Shown here: positions 12,078-22,212 of the stretch, piece after piece
Numbering within the stretch: the first letter of the stretch is position 1
How the letters are laid out: the number at the start of each line of letters is the position of its first letter
Assembly: GCA_932521025.1 (NCBI GenBank)
Contig: OW051472.1
Location: 3,534,001-3,598,000 of the forward strand
Length of the DNA stretch: 64,000 nt
From: Oscheius onirici
Taxonomy: Eukaryota > Nematoda > Chromadorea > Rhabditida > Rhabditidae
Direction of reading: 5' to 3'
Notes under the pieces: generated by a model
Seen by the model: the letters and a program-made list of their open reading frames with translations, nothing else
Told to the model about the DNA's origin: nothing
Database searches by the model: none
Position numbers and translations under genes: made by a program

Positions 12078-12117
12078 TGGCCATAGTCGTTGTCCATATG
12101 GACAACGACTATGGCCA
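12078..12117. repeat. Perfect 40-bp palindrome next to a hAT end
   Basis: TGGCCATAGTCGTTGTCCAT and its exact reverse complement follow each other with no spacer, centred on CATATG. It directly abuts the hAT element at 12118. Confidence 0.8.
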
Positions 12118-13207
12118 GCAGGGCTGGGCGAATAATAAATCAGGTGCGAATGCGAATTGCAAATGTATTCGCAAAGCCAAAATTGATGCGAATGTGGATG
12201 CGAATAGCTAGAAAAGAGGTGCGAATGCGAATGTATTCGCAAAGCCGAAACTGCTGCGAATGCGAATATTCGCGAATGCGAATTTAATAAAACCCAGCTG
12301 ATTCAGCGAAAAGTAAACCAATTCATTTTCAAGACAACAAAACAGGCAAAACAAGTTTTTTCCATAAAGAAGAACAGAACAAGTTAACAATACGGGGGAA
12401 CAACCGATAAGCAGAGGTTTTCGTCGGCAAGACTCTTTCGCAGGTCATTCAGAATAAAACCAGCGGAGCTGAAGAGTCGTTCGGATTCGGCGGATGAAGA
12501 CGGAATGCAGTGATATTCCTTGATAACATTGAATTGATAACATGCGTATTTCCTTCAGCAGACCAAGCGTCGGAAGTGAGAGCGATATTAGTAGCTAAAT
12601 ACTTGTTTTCAAGTAAAGCCAACCTTTTCGAGCTTTTGTTTGACTTTCTCGTTGCATTCATTGTATAGCTCTGGCAGTGTATTCCATGCGAAATGATTTC
12701 TTCCTTTCGATAGCTGGGTTGGGCAAGTTTCAGAACATTCCTAATTGAAATTCAATAATATCTGATTGAAAAAGATCTTGCCTAAGCTGCTGTCATTTTC
12801 ATCCAACTAAACAACAATAATTGAAAAAAAACCAAGAAACGTACTTTTTGCAGAACATCAAGATGTTGTCTTCAAGTGAGTTCGAAGATGAGAAGTAGAG
12901 CGGCTACTTGACAGAACTCCATCACAAATCAAGCAAATGTTTCCACTGGCTGTTTTCTTGAAAACGGAGTCATATTTGCCCATTTTGCTAAAAAAGAGCC
13001 AAATATTTGCAGTACGAAACGAAAACATCATAAAAAGCAAAAAAAAAATGCAGGGAATGACGTAGATAAATACACAAACACGGAAGTAAAATCTAAAAAC
13101 TGCGCAAATATTCACAAATTCGCACAAAAAAACGCGAATGCGAATTTCGAATAGTCATTTTTGAAAATGAGAATGTGAAATTCGCAAAATAGTGCGAATA
13201 GCCTGGT
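12118..13207 (-). mobile_element. Internally deleted hAT transposon, interrupted at its right end by a MITE
   Basis: The left end CAGGGCTGGGCGAATAA and the right part, rich in TTCGCA/TGCGAA, define a hAT-like element whose coding remnant is described separately. ACTATGGC occurs just before the left end and again at 13623-13630, beyond the foldback MITE at 13208-13618. This suggests the original 8-bp target duplication and a later MITE insertion at the element's terminus. Three extra bases (CAG) at the left junction leave some doubt. Confidence 0.65.
12384..12983 (-). pseudogene. hAT transposase remnant (BED finger, core fragment, dimerisation domain)
   Basis: Three pieces in order on the minus strand. 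First, a BED finger at about 12858-12983 (MGKYDSVFKK, then CLICDGVL and HLRTHL). Second, a short core piece at about 12590-12661 (NIALTSDAWSAEGN, like the hAT core around its first acidic residue). Third, the C-terminal dimerisation signature at about 12384-12540 (PSSSAESERLFSSAGFILND), ending at a TAA at 12384-12386. Most of the catalytic core is missing and frames do not connect, so it is a dead copy. Confidence 0.78.
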
Positions 13208-13618
13208 CAGGCTTGTTGATAACCTGCGCTGCGGTCTGGGCTGCGCTGCGGCCAGGTTGGACTTTGCGGCGGGCTAAAAAAAATTTATTTCGCATTTTTT
13301 TCTGATTTTTTTTGTTTCCAAATACGTCCCCCGATTAGATTTAGCTTTGCCATCAGAAAAATTCGAAGAAAATCGAAAACTGACAATGAAAATTGAAGAA
13401 AACTGCTATTTTTATCGATTTCGTCAAAAATCCGCATTTTCTTCTATTTTTGTCGTCAGTTTTCGATTTTCTTCCAATTTTTCTGATGACAAAACTAAAT
13501 CTAATCGGGGGACGTATTCGGAAACAAAAAAAAATCAGAAAAAATGCGAAATGAATTTTGTTAGACCGCCGCAAAGTCCAACCTGGCCGCGGCGCAGCTC
13601 AGGTTTTCAACAACCTTG
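13208..13618. mobile_element. Foldback MITE, CAGGCTTGTTG family, copy 1
   Basis: Begins CAGGCTTGTTGATAACCTGC and ends with the inverted form (GGTTTTCAACAACCTTG). Internal arms mirror each other: TCGGGGGACGTATT on one side, AATACGTCCCCCGA on the other. Related copies are at 34023-34460 and 47555-47917. The flanks AGCCTGGT and AGCCTGAC match at 6 of 8 bases, an eroded target duplication at best. Confidence 0.8.
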
Positions 13619-13727
13619 AGCCTGACTATGGCCATACGTTTGAATTTCGGGCACATTTACAGTTTGGTTCCCGCGGGGAAAATCGATTACGGTAACTCTT
13701 TTACACAACAATACATACGTCCTCCGG

Positions 13728-14100
13728 CTTTGTTCTTTGTTTCCGAATGAAGCGTCATCCTACCAAGCTCAAAATGTAGTTTTTCTCATAAGGAGCGAGA
13801 TGTTAATCGAAGAGAGTGAAGAGAAAAGTGTAATTTTGAGCGCGGGTAAAAGATTTGACGCTGAATGAGGGTCTCGCCGCGAAGCGGTGAGCCAGTTCAA
13901 GGCGGATTGAAGATCTTTTCTCTTGAACGACCAGAAACTCTGCAACCTTCTCAATACCTACCGATCTCAAGTTTTTAGTCTTCAATCCGCCTTGAAACTG
14001 GCTTACAGACACCCGCCACGTATCCTGCCGCCGTAAAGGCGGCTGGTAAATCTCAAATAGCCATTCCGGCTTTTCGTGTTTCGTTCCTACCAACCCACCC
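13728..14100 (+). repeat. Interspersed module, copy 2, with a longer shared tail
   Basis: About 13728-13850 repeats the module seen inverted at 9930-10050. The following stretch to about 14100 (GAATGAGGGTCTCGCCGCGA, later CATTCCGGCTTTTCGT) resembles 46160-46262. Shared blocks in different order suggest terminal or subterminal parts of one retroelement family, possibly the DIRS-like element whose remains lie on both sides. Confidence 0.5.
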
Positions 14101-14229
14101 TATTACAGATCAACGATAGATATCGCTGTTGAACCTGACGTCTGTCTGCGAAGCAGGTTTACTAGGAGCCAATCAAGTCCTGATGGGATCGATAACGGAA
14201 AGCAGAGCTCCATCAACCGTCCCGATGTA

Positions 14230-15100
14230 CCAGAACAAGATCAAGGGGTTCACGAAGTTCTGGTGAAAGAGATGTTCTAAAGTTCCTCAAGACAAGGCTC
14301 GACTTCTCTTCCTGGCGGATAAGTTCAAGTGCGGAAAGATGAAAACAGTCGCCAGCCATGTAGCCGCTCACAATTTCTAACTCGGCAGTCTTCCGCCGGA
14401 TCCCAAAAAGCCCTACTGGAGTCACCTACAAGGTCTGCGACTCCGATACAGCATAGAAACAAGATAAGTTCCGAAGACTTTTGCCGGTTCATAACGGCGA
14501 CCTCAACATCGGGAGACTTTGCCATAAGAAGAGCGGGAATCATCGGCCTCCTCTCTTTTCGCGCAGCCTTGCGTATCTCTGAGGCTCTACATCTGAAAGT
14601 CGAGGATCTCGCGGTTCGGAGCGAAGTTGGACAGTACTTATCAAGAAATCGAAGACGGATCAGGCCGCTCAAAGAGTCAAGATTCTGTTCAAGCTCACAA
14701 CACCGGAAGACAACTTGCTGTCATCTTTCCTCAAGTCAGTCACCAATAGGAAGCAGTTCCTATTCAAGTCATTGACATCGGAGCGACCAATCGCCTACTC
14801 CACAGCCGTTGCGGATTTGAAAAAAGCCTTCGCCGAAGCAGGACTCGTCAAGAACACTACACTTCACACTCCTTCCGTGGTTAATAATCAAACGACTGAT
14901 TCTTACAAAAAACCAGTGATTTGGGAAAAAATACGTGAAATGTTCGAACCGTGTTCGCATGTTCGTTTGCGAACGAATATTGTTCGTGTTCGGTTCGCAG
15001 ACGAACAAAAAGTGCTCTGTTTAGTTCGGCCCAAAAAAATTTAGGGGATGTTCGGTTCGTGTTCGCCGAAAATTTCAATGTTTGCCCAACCCTGGTCCCC
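14230..15100 (+). pseudogene. DIRS-like tyrosine recombinase, frameshifted and interrupted
   Basis: The frame around 14460-14620 reads FAIRRAGIIGLLSFRAALRI followed by SEALHLKVEDL, the box with the first catalytic arginine of tyrosine recombinases (as in RISExxxLxxxD). Upstream, KIKGFTKFW and LLFLADKFKCGK resemble the core-binding domain but need frame changes and contain stops. Downstream, LKKAFAEAGLVKNTTLHT reaches the expected His-x-x-Arg box, where a GTTCG-family transposon end (14879-15094) cuts the gene. Together with the RNase H at 10270-10900 it points to a DIRS/PAT-type element. Confidence 0.68.
14879..15094. mobile_element. Half copy of the GTTCG hAT MITE (right end only)
   Basis: Matches the right arm of the 1453-2277 element from TTAATCATCAAACGACTGAT to the terminal GCCCAACCCTG. 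It preserves GTGATTTGGG, which the right arm of the full copy has lost. The left arm is missing, so no target duplication can be read. Confidence 0.8.
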
Positions 15101-15573
15101 ATGGAGTCAATCTCACGTGTGGTTCCTTGGAGCAGGCCAGACAAATGATTTTCCAGATTCCTAAACCAGCTGCCAGCCGGCTTCCTCGGTTTTACGTGGA
15201 TTCGCACGAAGACGGGAACCAAACAAACGCGTAGCGCTAGAAGCAAAAGGATCGTGATTGAAATCGTCGGCAGCACAATAGCAACCAACGAAAGAAATGT
15301 TTATACGGTATTTACAGCTCTTCCCATTCGACCACATTTCCCCCATAAAATGAACATCTGGGGAAGAAAGGGAACGAGTCTACGATAGGAATATGGCCGG
15401 TATATTTGGAAAGAAGACGGGCTACATTGAAACAACCTCAGCCTAAGACTAACATAAATGACCCACACGACGACACGTTTTGTCAGACAGATCAACAGGA
15501 AGGAACCGGCATGGAAATAAGACGGATGGGGCTAAATACTGGGTGATATGTGTGGGGATATTCTATTGTAAGA

Positions 15574-18500
15574 TTATGCTTGACTATCATCTGGATATGA
15601 CGGAGGCGGCTGCATCGGCTTAGGGTTGAAATCGCCAGCACTGGTACTTGAATTAAGCAAATTCAATAACATACGGTCAGGATCTTCTTCTGAAAATCGA
15701 TCTGCTTTTGAATACAAAACAAACAACATACCGCCATTGTCGCTAAGACGCGATTTCTTCGGCTCAGCCGGCTCGGTTGGAGGGTCAAAGTCCTCTTGAA
15801 TATGAGTACGCTTTTCAGCGAGCATGGGAGTCGTCACAGAACTTCTAGAAGCGGCTGTACTCAGTGTCAAGTCCAATGGCTGCTCGTCGCCGCTCTCTGT
15901 CACGTCTTCGTCCATGTCCATCGCTTGATTCTGAATGCGACCTGTGCATATTTAGAGGAAAAGTCCTACCTCTGAATAGTCACTGCCTTCTTCATCCGAG
16001 ACATTCTCATCGTCGTCTCTACAGATTATTATGATGCGCTGCAATGATTCAGCTTGCTCCGCGTACATTCGACGTTCCTCAACTGACAACGAAGGTATTG
16101 TGCGCAGATTCTCCTTAATCTCAATTACTGCATTTTGAGGAAAAGCTAACCTTTATTTCGTCCCAATACTGTCGGAATTGGTAGAAGAAATCCGTGATAT
16201 GTTCGTGTTCCATGAATTCGACAACGTTCGGGTCATCTTCTCGTCCGGAATGAGTGTCGTAAGCTTCGAGAATTATTATCAGGGCCTCGAGGAAGCGTCT
16301 CCTGTTCTCTTGGGACTTCATCAACGGAACACAGGAGAATTTGGTGTCGGGAGAGGATGCTCGGAACAGGTCTCCTTGCAGATGATATTCTGAACAATTT
16401 TGAATCTTTACAAAGAAAAAGGCCACACCTTTCAGGAGCCAAAGAAGAAGTTTGCGACTTTTGTACACAGAGTCCTTCACGTTGACGATGGCGTATAGGA
16501 TGGAAAGAAGCGGTTGGAAATACTCATCGGAAGTGTTTTTGGCCTGAAAGTCATGAATATGTTACTAAACCCAAAAAAACTGACATTGATGTATCGGAAA
16601 AGAATATTGAGCAGTTTCTGAGTCATGGTCAGATTGTTCCAACAGAGGCAGCAAAGAAGATTTTGATAATTTTCCACTGTTCCATCTCGGAGATGGGCGA
16701 CAACAGTCAGATCAAGGTACTTTCTGAAAAAAAAAGCAATACTGTACTCTGTACAAAACCAACAGCATTTTATCTCCGACATTGATGACGAGTGTTATAA
16801 TCTCTTGGGAATCGAGGCAATCTTCCAAAAGAACTGGGTTATCGACCACGTGATATGGACATTTGTCGAGGGTCTGAAACTGCCTCGGCTGAAAACGGAG
16901 CGAGAAAAATCCAACCCTAATCGAATCCAGTATGCGTCGTGAAAATAGAGGACGGAAATCGATGGATCCGAATAGAGTGAGACTGAGCGAGAGCATGTTT
17001 CCGAAGATTGGATGTTCCCAGTAGCGATTCAAGTCCAAATAACGGAGACAAGCCGGAAGGAACCCGGCTCTTAGATAGTTCCCAGCCTAAAAATATTTTT
17101 AACAAAGTTTGACGTAAAGTAGATACCAGCTCAGGAGAGTAGGCGATATACAGAAGGTTGGCAAGCTCGTCGCTATTTTCTTCGCGGAACAGCACGACCA
17201 AAGATTCGAGAAGAAGATCAACCACAAACGGGCTTTTGGACCGACGTTTGCTGAGAAGCGTTGTCAGGAACGGCGTGGCATCTCAAATTCGTTCATACTT
17301 GAAAAATGAAAGCACTACTCACCTGTTTTCAAGTCTGCGATGGTATCTTTCTTCTCCACACACAGCCGAATAAGAGTCAACAAACATTTTATGTAAGCGA
17401 ATTTCTGAAAAATTGATTTGAGAGATAATTATGCTCATTACCGTTTCGTTGATCACATTTCCCAGGTGTGTCAAATAGCTCCTTGACAGCATCTCATTGA
17501 GAACGATATTGTTGATGAACCATATGCGTGAGGATTTTGACTGTAACAGTGTCTCGATCACGGGAAGAATTTCCTCCTTGTCGAATGTTTTGGACACTTC
17601 TCGACGACAAATTGGCGCTGATCGGATTAGTGTGTAGAAAGTGAACATGCTTACAACCTCCATCAGTTTTTTGGACCGGAATGGTTCGCTCTGAAAAAGA
17701 CATAATTTGCATCAACAACAAAGAATCCATACCGCATGACCATAAGTCGAAGCAAGATCGAGCATGAACTCGCAGAATGTATAAGAAAACTCGTTCATCT
17801 CGTGCAGTCCACGCATGTTCGTGTCGTGAGCTTTCAGCTCCAGCTTCGGGGGGATATAACTATCGAGAGTCGGGATATTTGGGTCGACAGTGAGCGGAAG
17901 AGAAAGATGTGCTCCGCGAACAGCACCTAGCGGAGTCGGCATCGTCTTGTTGATTGGTACTATTAGAGACATCTAAACTAAATTTTTAGAACTAACTATT
18001 AATAAACGAAACAACCTTCTCGTAAAACAAAACGAAGGCGTTCCCCCAGGCGTCTGCTCTGCGACGATTGCTGTCCACGCTACAGTTGCGATCTTCTCCG
18101 AACCATTTGTACCTGACATCTTGTGGATCACACGGGTAAATTGATACATCCGTGTCTTCGAATTTGTGCCATATATTGTCGCTTGATCGAATGTATGAGA
18201 AATAGTGTCCTCTAGTAGCCTGACCAGAATGAACGACGACTCCTTTCAAGCGATAAAGGTAAATGTCGCTGTCTTAAGAAAATTGAACTTAGTCTACAAA
18301 ACAGACGTACTGTCTGGGTCGGAGCCGGCATCTTTCGAATTCATCGCATCAGTTGTATACGGCTTCATGTCTATTTCGAAGGGAAATTCAAAGTAGTCAT
18401 TGAATTTGACTGGCTCGTTTCGCTCCCAGTCGAATTCGAATCTCTTCAGCTGCACAACGAGATTGTCTGGCAGACTCTTGATCGTCATACGTTTTACTGC

Positions 18501-20443
18501 TCGTACCTGCAAATCAATTACTTTTCAATACAAAGAAAGTACAAACCTTTTTGTTGCATTCTTCGCAATGATAAGCATTGTCGTTTTCTAGGACATCTCC
18601 ACGAACAAATTCGTTCAGCGAATCAATTATGTTGCTATGAGACCGAACAACTATTGAAATAGAAGTGAATAGCTCTTCTCGAGTAAATCTGGATTCAGGA
18701 CATTATTAGGTAATAAATGTACAACCTGTGCGGACAATCTAAACATATTTTTTCGTCTGCGAATTTTCCTCCAAATATTTTTGTTCCGATCTTCTGGGCG
18801 CCAACTTTCTCCATTCCTTCGTCGATAAGATCCACAACTTTATTGTAGAATTCGTAGGCGTCTTGTTGTTCATGCACATTTACGATTCGCTCGTTCATTT
18901 TGAAAATCGTCCAGAACTCATCAGGAGTGTAGGCTTCCAGCTCCGAGCCGGCAAGATTTGCAAACACAGATTGAAGAGCCGACAGTATCTTGATTTGATA
19001 TGGGTCATCTTCTTTCGGCTCTTCCGACAGTACTACGTTCAGAAGAGTGTCTCGGAATTCGGGAATCATGTACAGCTGGAAGAAACTCTTACAAAGGAAA
19101 GATTGGAAACAAACTTGCTGCAGAATGGAGTTCATGTAACAGGTGGCTCCTCCATTTTTCAAACCAACATAGTTGCCTGCCATACGAAGTGAATCTGGCT
19201 GATAATCCCAAGGAATCAACGTCTCCCGGTTGTTGTAAAAGAGAGCACTAATTGTTTGGACAACTTTTAAGAAACAATCCGTTGGACTGGCCAGGGTTAC
19301 GAGAAGTTTATAGGCCTCCAACTGACTATCTTCGCTTTGGCAAACAGCTACAACTCGCGACGGAAGCATACAACTTGTCGATCTGAAAATACAACTTTGC
19401 GTTACAATTTAGAAAATAATATACCGAGGAAAATGGGAGCGGCAAGGACACCCGTGTATGAACCCCCTTGATACCGTCAGATAAACTGTAAACTATACCG
19501 AGGAACCGCTGTGACGCCAACTGATTGTCTGGATGCTTCGTATGTGGTCTGAGATCGCGCCATTCCATTTTCTTTGTGTTGACTGTCGTACAGTTCTTTG
19601 CTCGACGGAATCAGGAATTTGTAAAGCAGCCTCTGGATCAGATCTTGGCCGGCCGGCAGTCCCACTTCTTCTTTGACTTGGTCTGTCTGACGAGACAGCA
19701 GAACCGTGGCCAGTTTCAAACGGCCGGACAGCACATGTTGGTTGCCATAGACAGACATAGTGGCTTCTGTTTCCATCTAAATTTCTGGGAGTGAAGAATG
19801 AGAAACTTTTAAACCTGAATGCCAATAAGCCATTGAATTGTGGCACTTGTATATTCAGCTATCCTTTTAAGCGGCCGACTGTGATGTGTATAGAATCTTT
19901 CGATCAGGCTGAAAAACAGATTGATCAAAATGAGAATAACAAAAGGTAACCTTGTGATGACTTCCCAGAAGGCGCTACTAGTTCCATTTTCCATCTGACC
20001 GAACATGTAATCCACCAAGCCCTCGATGAGATCGTCAGTCTTCAAGCGTTTTTCAACTGCGTAGAAAAGATTCGGAATAGAGTTGGTGTAGTCGTTTCCG
20101 CTGTAATCGAGACTATCTAGAGCTGATGCAGAAACACAACAACGACAATTTACAGAACCAAACAACCTTAAGAAACTGAACACAAAACATTACCTGTCGC
20201 TGTTGCAGCAATCGACCAGGAACTTGTGGAATTCGGCATTTCCGAGAAGTTCTCGGCGTCGTTCTGGATTGTTGAGGCAGAGGTGAGACATAAATCCTGT
20301 ACAGGCAAAGATCATATGATCGGCCTCATCTTCTGCCGGATCGTTGTCTTCGTCGAGAAGTGCCTCATCGTCTTCGTCACAGCGCATTTCAGGAACAGCC
20401 GAGTAAAGAAGATTTCCGCTTGGAAAGGGCTGTGAGCCAGTCT
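15574..20443 (-). CDS. USP9X/fat-facets-like ubiquitin hydrolase, copy A (3' half, 5' truncated)
   Basis: Catalytic domain and C-terminal region of a USP9X-type deubiquitinase. The first exon present starts after a TTTTTTAG acceptor near 20443 and includes [18 protein letters not shown]. The Cys box [13 protein letters not shown] lies near 19120-19160. The QQDAYEF motif, zinc ribbon (CLDC, later CEEC), [16 protein letters not shown] at about 18380-18420 and the His box [15 protein letters not shown] near 18190-18235 are all intact, so the protease core looks functional. The C-terminus ends [13 protein letters not shown] with the stop at 15574. No N-terminal exons lie upstream: sequence beyond 20450 is AT-rich repeat-like DNA. 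It could be an expressed short paralogue, a decaying 5'-truncated duplicate, or a misassembled half of one gene. Confidence 0.85.
19353..19930. repeat. 578-bp tract identical to 645-1222 (USP9X copy A member)
   Basis: Partner of the tract at 645-1222, covering parts of several exons and introns just upstream of the catalytic domain. Sequence on both sides is homologous but diverged. Confidence 0.85.
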
Positions 20444-20469
20444 AAAAAATATCGTGAAGGGAGGAAGGA

Positions 20470-20655
20470 TGAAAACTGGGAATTTTGAGCAAATTTCGGC
20501 GATATTCGTAATTTTTTCTAGTTTTTAATCACTTTTCTGGTTTCGTCCGAATTTTTTGATAGCAAAACTACGTTTAACCCGGGGAGGTATGTTGAAACAT
20601 GGAAGTTCGAAAAAAAACGGGACATGAATTTTTAGGCCGGTGCGAAGTCGACATG
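20470..20655. repeat. Possible diverged half of the CAGGCTTGTTG MITE family at the USP9X break
   Basis: AACTACGTTTAACCCGGGGA, then GACATGAATTTTTAGGCCGG and TGCGAAGTCGAC, parallels the AAACTAAATCTAATCGGGGG...GAATTTT...GCCGCAAAGTCC order of the 13208 MITE, with many changes. It sits exactly where USP9X copy A loses its 5' exons. Confidence 0.35.
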
Positions 20656-21344
20656 AATCGATCGTCTCGCCTAAAATTGTACACAAATCGTCTGCCGATA
20701 CTGTAGCAATAAATACCTACCGTAAACTGGAAAATCTGATTTATATTATTTTATACCTTTCTTCTCCTTCTGCAATATATAATTTTTGCAAAGAACTGAA
20801 CAAAAATACTGACCGACTAACAAAGTAAGTGTAGGCTGTAAAATATATTTTTCCTATTCATTAAACAATCTTGAGCTCAAAAACCTAAGAAACATTGTCC
20901 GATTGTGACGCTTTCTGGAGTCTTCTGACCCGTGTCTGTTTGTTCGATTGTTTCTCGTCTTACAGGAGAGTCTGCTAAGCCAACTTCGGGTGCAAAGTCG
21001 ACCGCAAACAGCGCCCTGCTTTTGGACCGTCTGTTGCCTTTTCTGTCAACGAACTGTCGTCTCCAGCCATCGACTATTCTTATTTTATCCCGGTGGAACA
21101 AACCTGTTGATTGCCTTTTGCATAGCTTCGACGATAGCTTTAGATTATTTACTTTTGAATAGAAAATAAACTGATTGTGAACCCCGGTCTGACGATACAA
21201 GTGCTCCTTCCAAAGTTTGCACACTAATATTCCCTTCTTGCACAGACCGAGAGCAGTTCAGAGACTGACCGGCATCTTTCCTCTCTCGGGGCGTGAGAAA
21301 AGTGGACGGGCTCAGGTATCACTTTTTTTTGCCGCAAATTCCAG
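20656..21344. other. No gene recognised with confidence
   Basis: Short open frames on both strands at about 20.9-21.2 kb include one hydrophobic stretch (NLLIAFCIASTIALDYLLL, plus strand). It may be an upstream exon of the candidate gene at 21345-21952, but I could not connect the frames. Confidence 0.35.
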
Positions 21345-21952
21345 TTCTCACCCGGCCTCCTGCTGTTTGTCTGTTTGAAACGCGCTCTCGCACCTCTGGC
21401 CTCTGTTTTCCTTTCCTGGCAACTGTTCCGACGTGTCCACTATTATTCTTTCAGCGTCTCATACTTATCCGATGCTCGTGACTCTTCTAGCTGCTACTGT
21501 TTCGACTGTTTTGGCGGACAAACGTATTGCGGTCAGTGAGAGTGTTTTCTGGGAAATGGTGTCTTGCAGAGAAGTGCATCCATTAGCAGTTTGTCGGAAG
21601 AAACTTCGAATATTCTAGGAGGTGAGATTTATGACCTAGATCACTGAAAAAAGAAGTAGTTCATATCCCTCGGTTTAGTCAGAATTTGACTGAATAGTTT
21701 TGGTCAATAAAACCAATCTCTCAGAGTATTCTTTGGAGAGGTTAGGAATTCTAAAGCCAGGAGGGAGAAACCTTACATTTACTTTTTTCAGAGCTGGTGG
21801 CCGCAATAAATCCAGTGTATCTGGTCATTCTAGCAGTCTTTGTGGCAGCAGGTTGTGCTTTTGAAGTAGCCTATGCGAGTCGAGGAACAGCTAACACCCG
21901 GTCGAACCATGTCGCCAGTCGAAGTGCTCCATACTCTGTTCGATCCATTTAG
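21345..21952 (+). CDS. Candidate small multipass membrane protein (unrecognised, partial model)
   Basis: Possible exons: 21345 onward (GLLLFVCLKRALAPLASVFL), then YPMLVTLLAATVSTVLADKR up to a donor GCG|GTCAGT. Next, after a TCTTGCAG acceptor, RSASISSLSEETSNILG. Last, after CTTTTTTCAG, INPVYLVILAVFVAAG and a basic/serine tail ending PYSVRSI with TAG at 21950-21952. The last two junctions are in phase. The junction between the first two hydrophobic exons needs a frame change or a different intron. Three hydrophobic segments suggest a membrane protein; no family recognised and no start codon chosen. Confidence 0.35.
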
Positions 21953-21989
21953 AAGATAAATTTTATTGTAAATATAAAAAGCGATTGCA

Positions 21990-22095
21990 GTCTAAAGGGT
22001 CCCAAGTTCAAACCCCCGCTTCGGCCCAACCAAGGCTTCCATCCTTCTGAGATCGGTAAATTGGGAGTAGCTTGCTACGGAGTAAAGGTGTTCCC
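21990..22095 (+). mobile_element. SINE copy 1 (5'-truncated tRNA-derived)
   Basis: GGTCCCAAGTTCAAACCCCC (box-B-like), CCCAACCAAGGCTT and GGTAAATTGGGAGTAGCTTG match in order the SINE at 33859-34538. The box A part of the tRNA head is missing. Confidence 0.65.
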
Positions 22096-22212
22096 ATAAA
22101 AGTCGTTGCGGAACGTTAACGCCTACTGCAATCTGTCCACTCAGGAAGCACCCACAGCCCATGAGTCTCTTCGGAACTCAGTCTTGAGGCGGAAGAAACT
22201 TTACGTTACTTT

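Noticed and set aside
13347-13619. 90-residue frame rich in Phe/Arg/Ser in the CAGGCTTGTTG MITE, recurring at 34111 and 47548
   Set aside because: Produced by the MITE's AT-rich arms; recurrence reflects the repeat, not a protein family.
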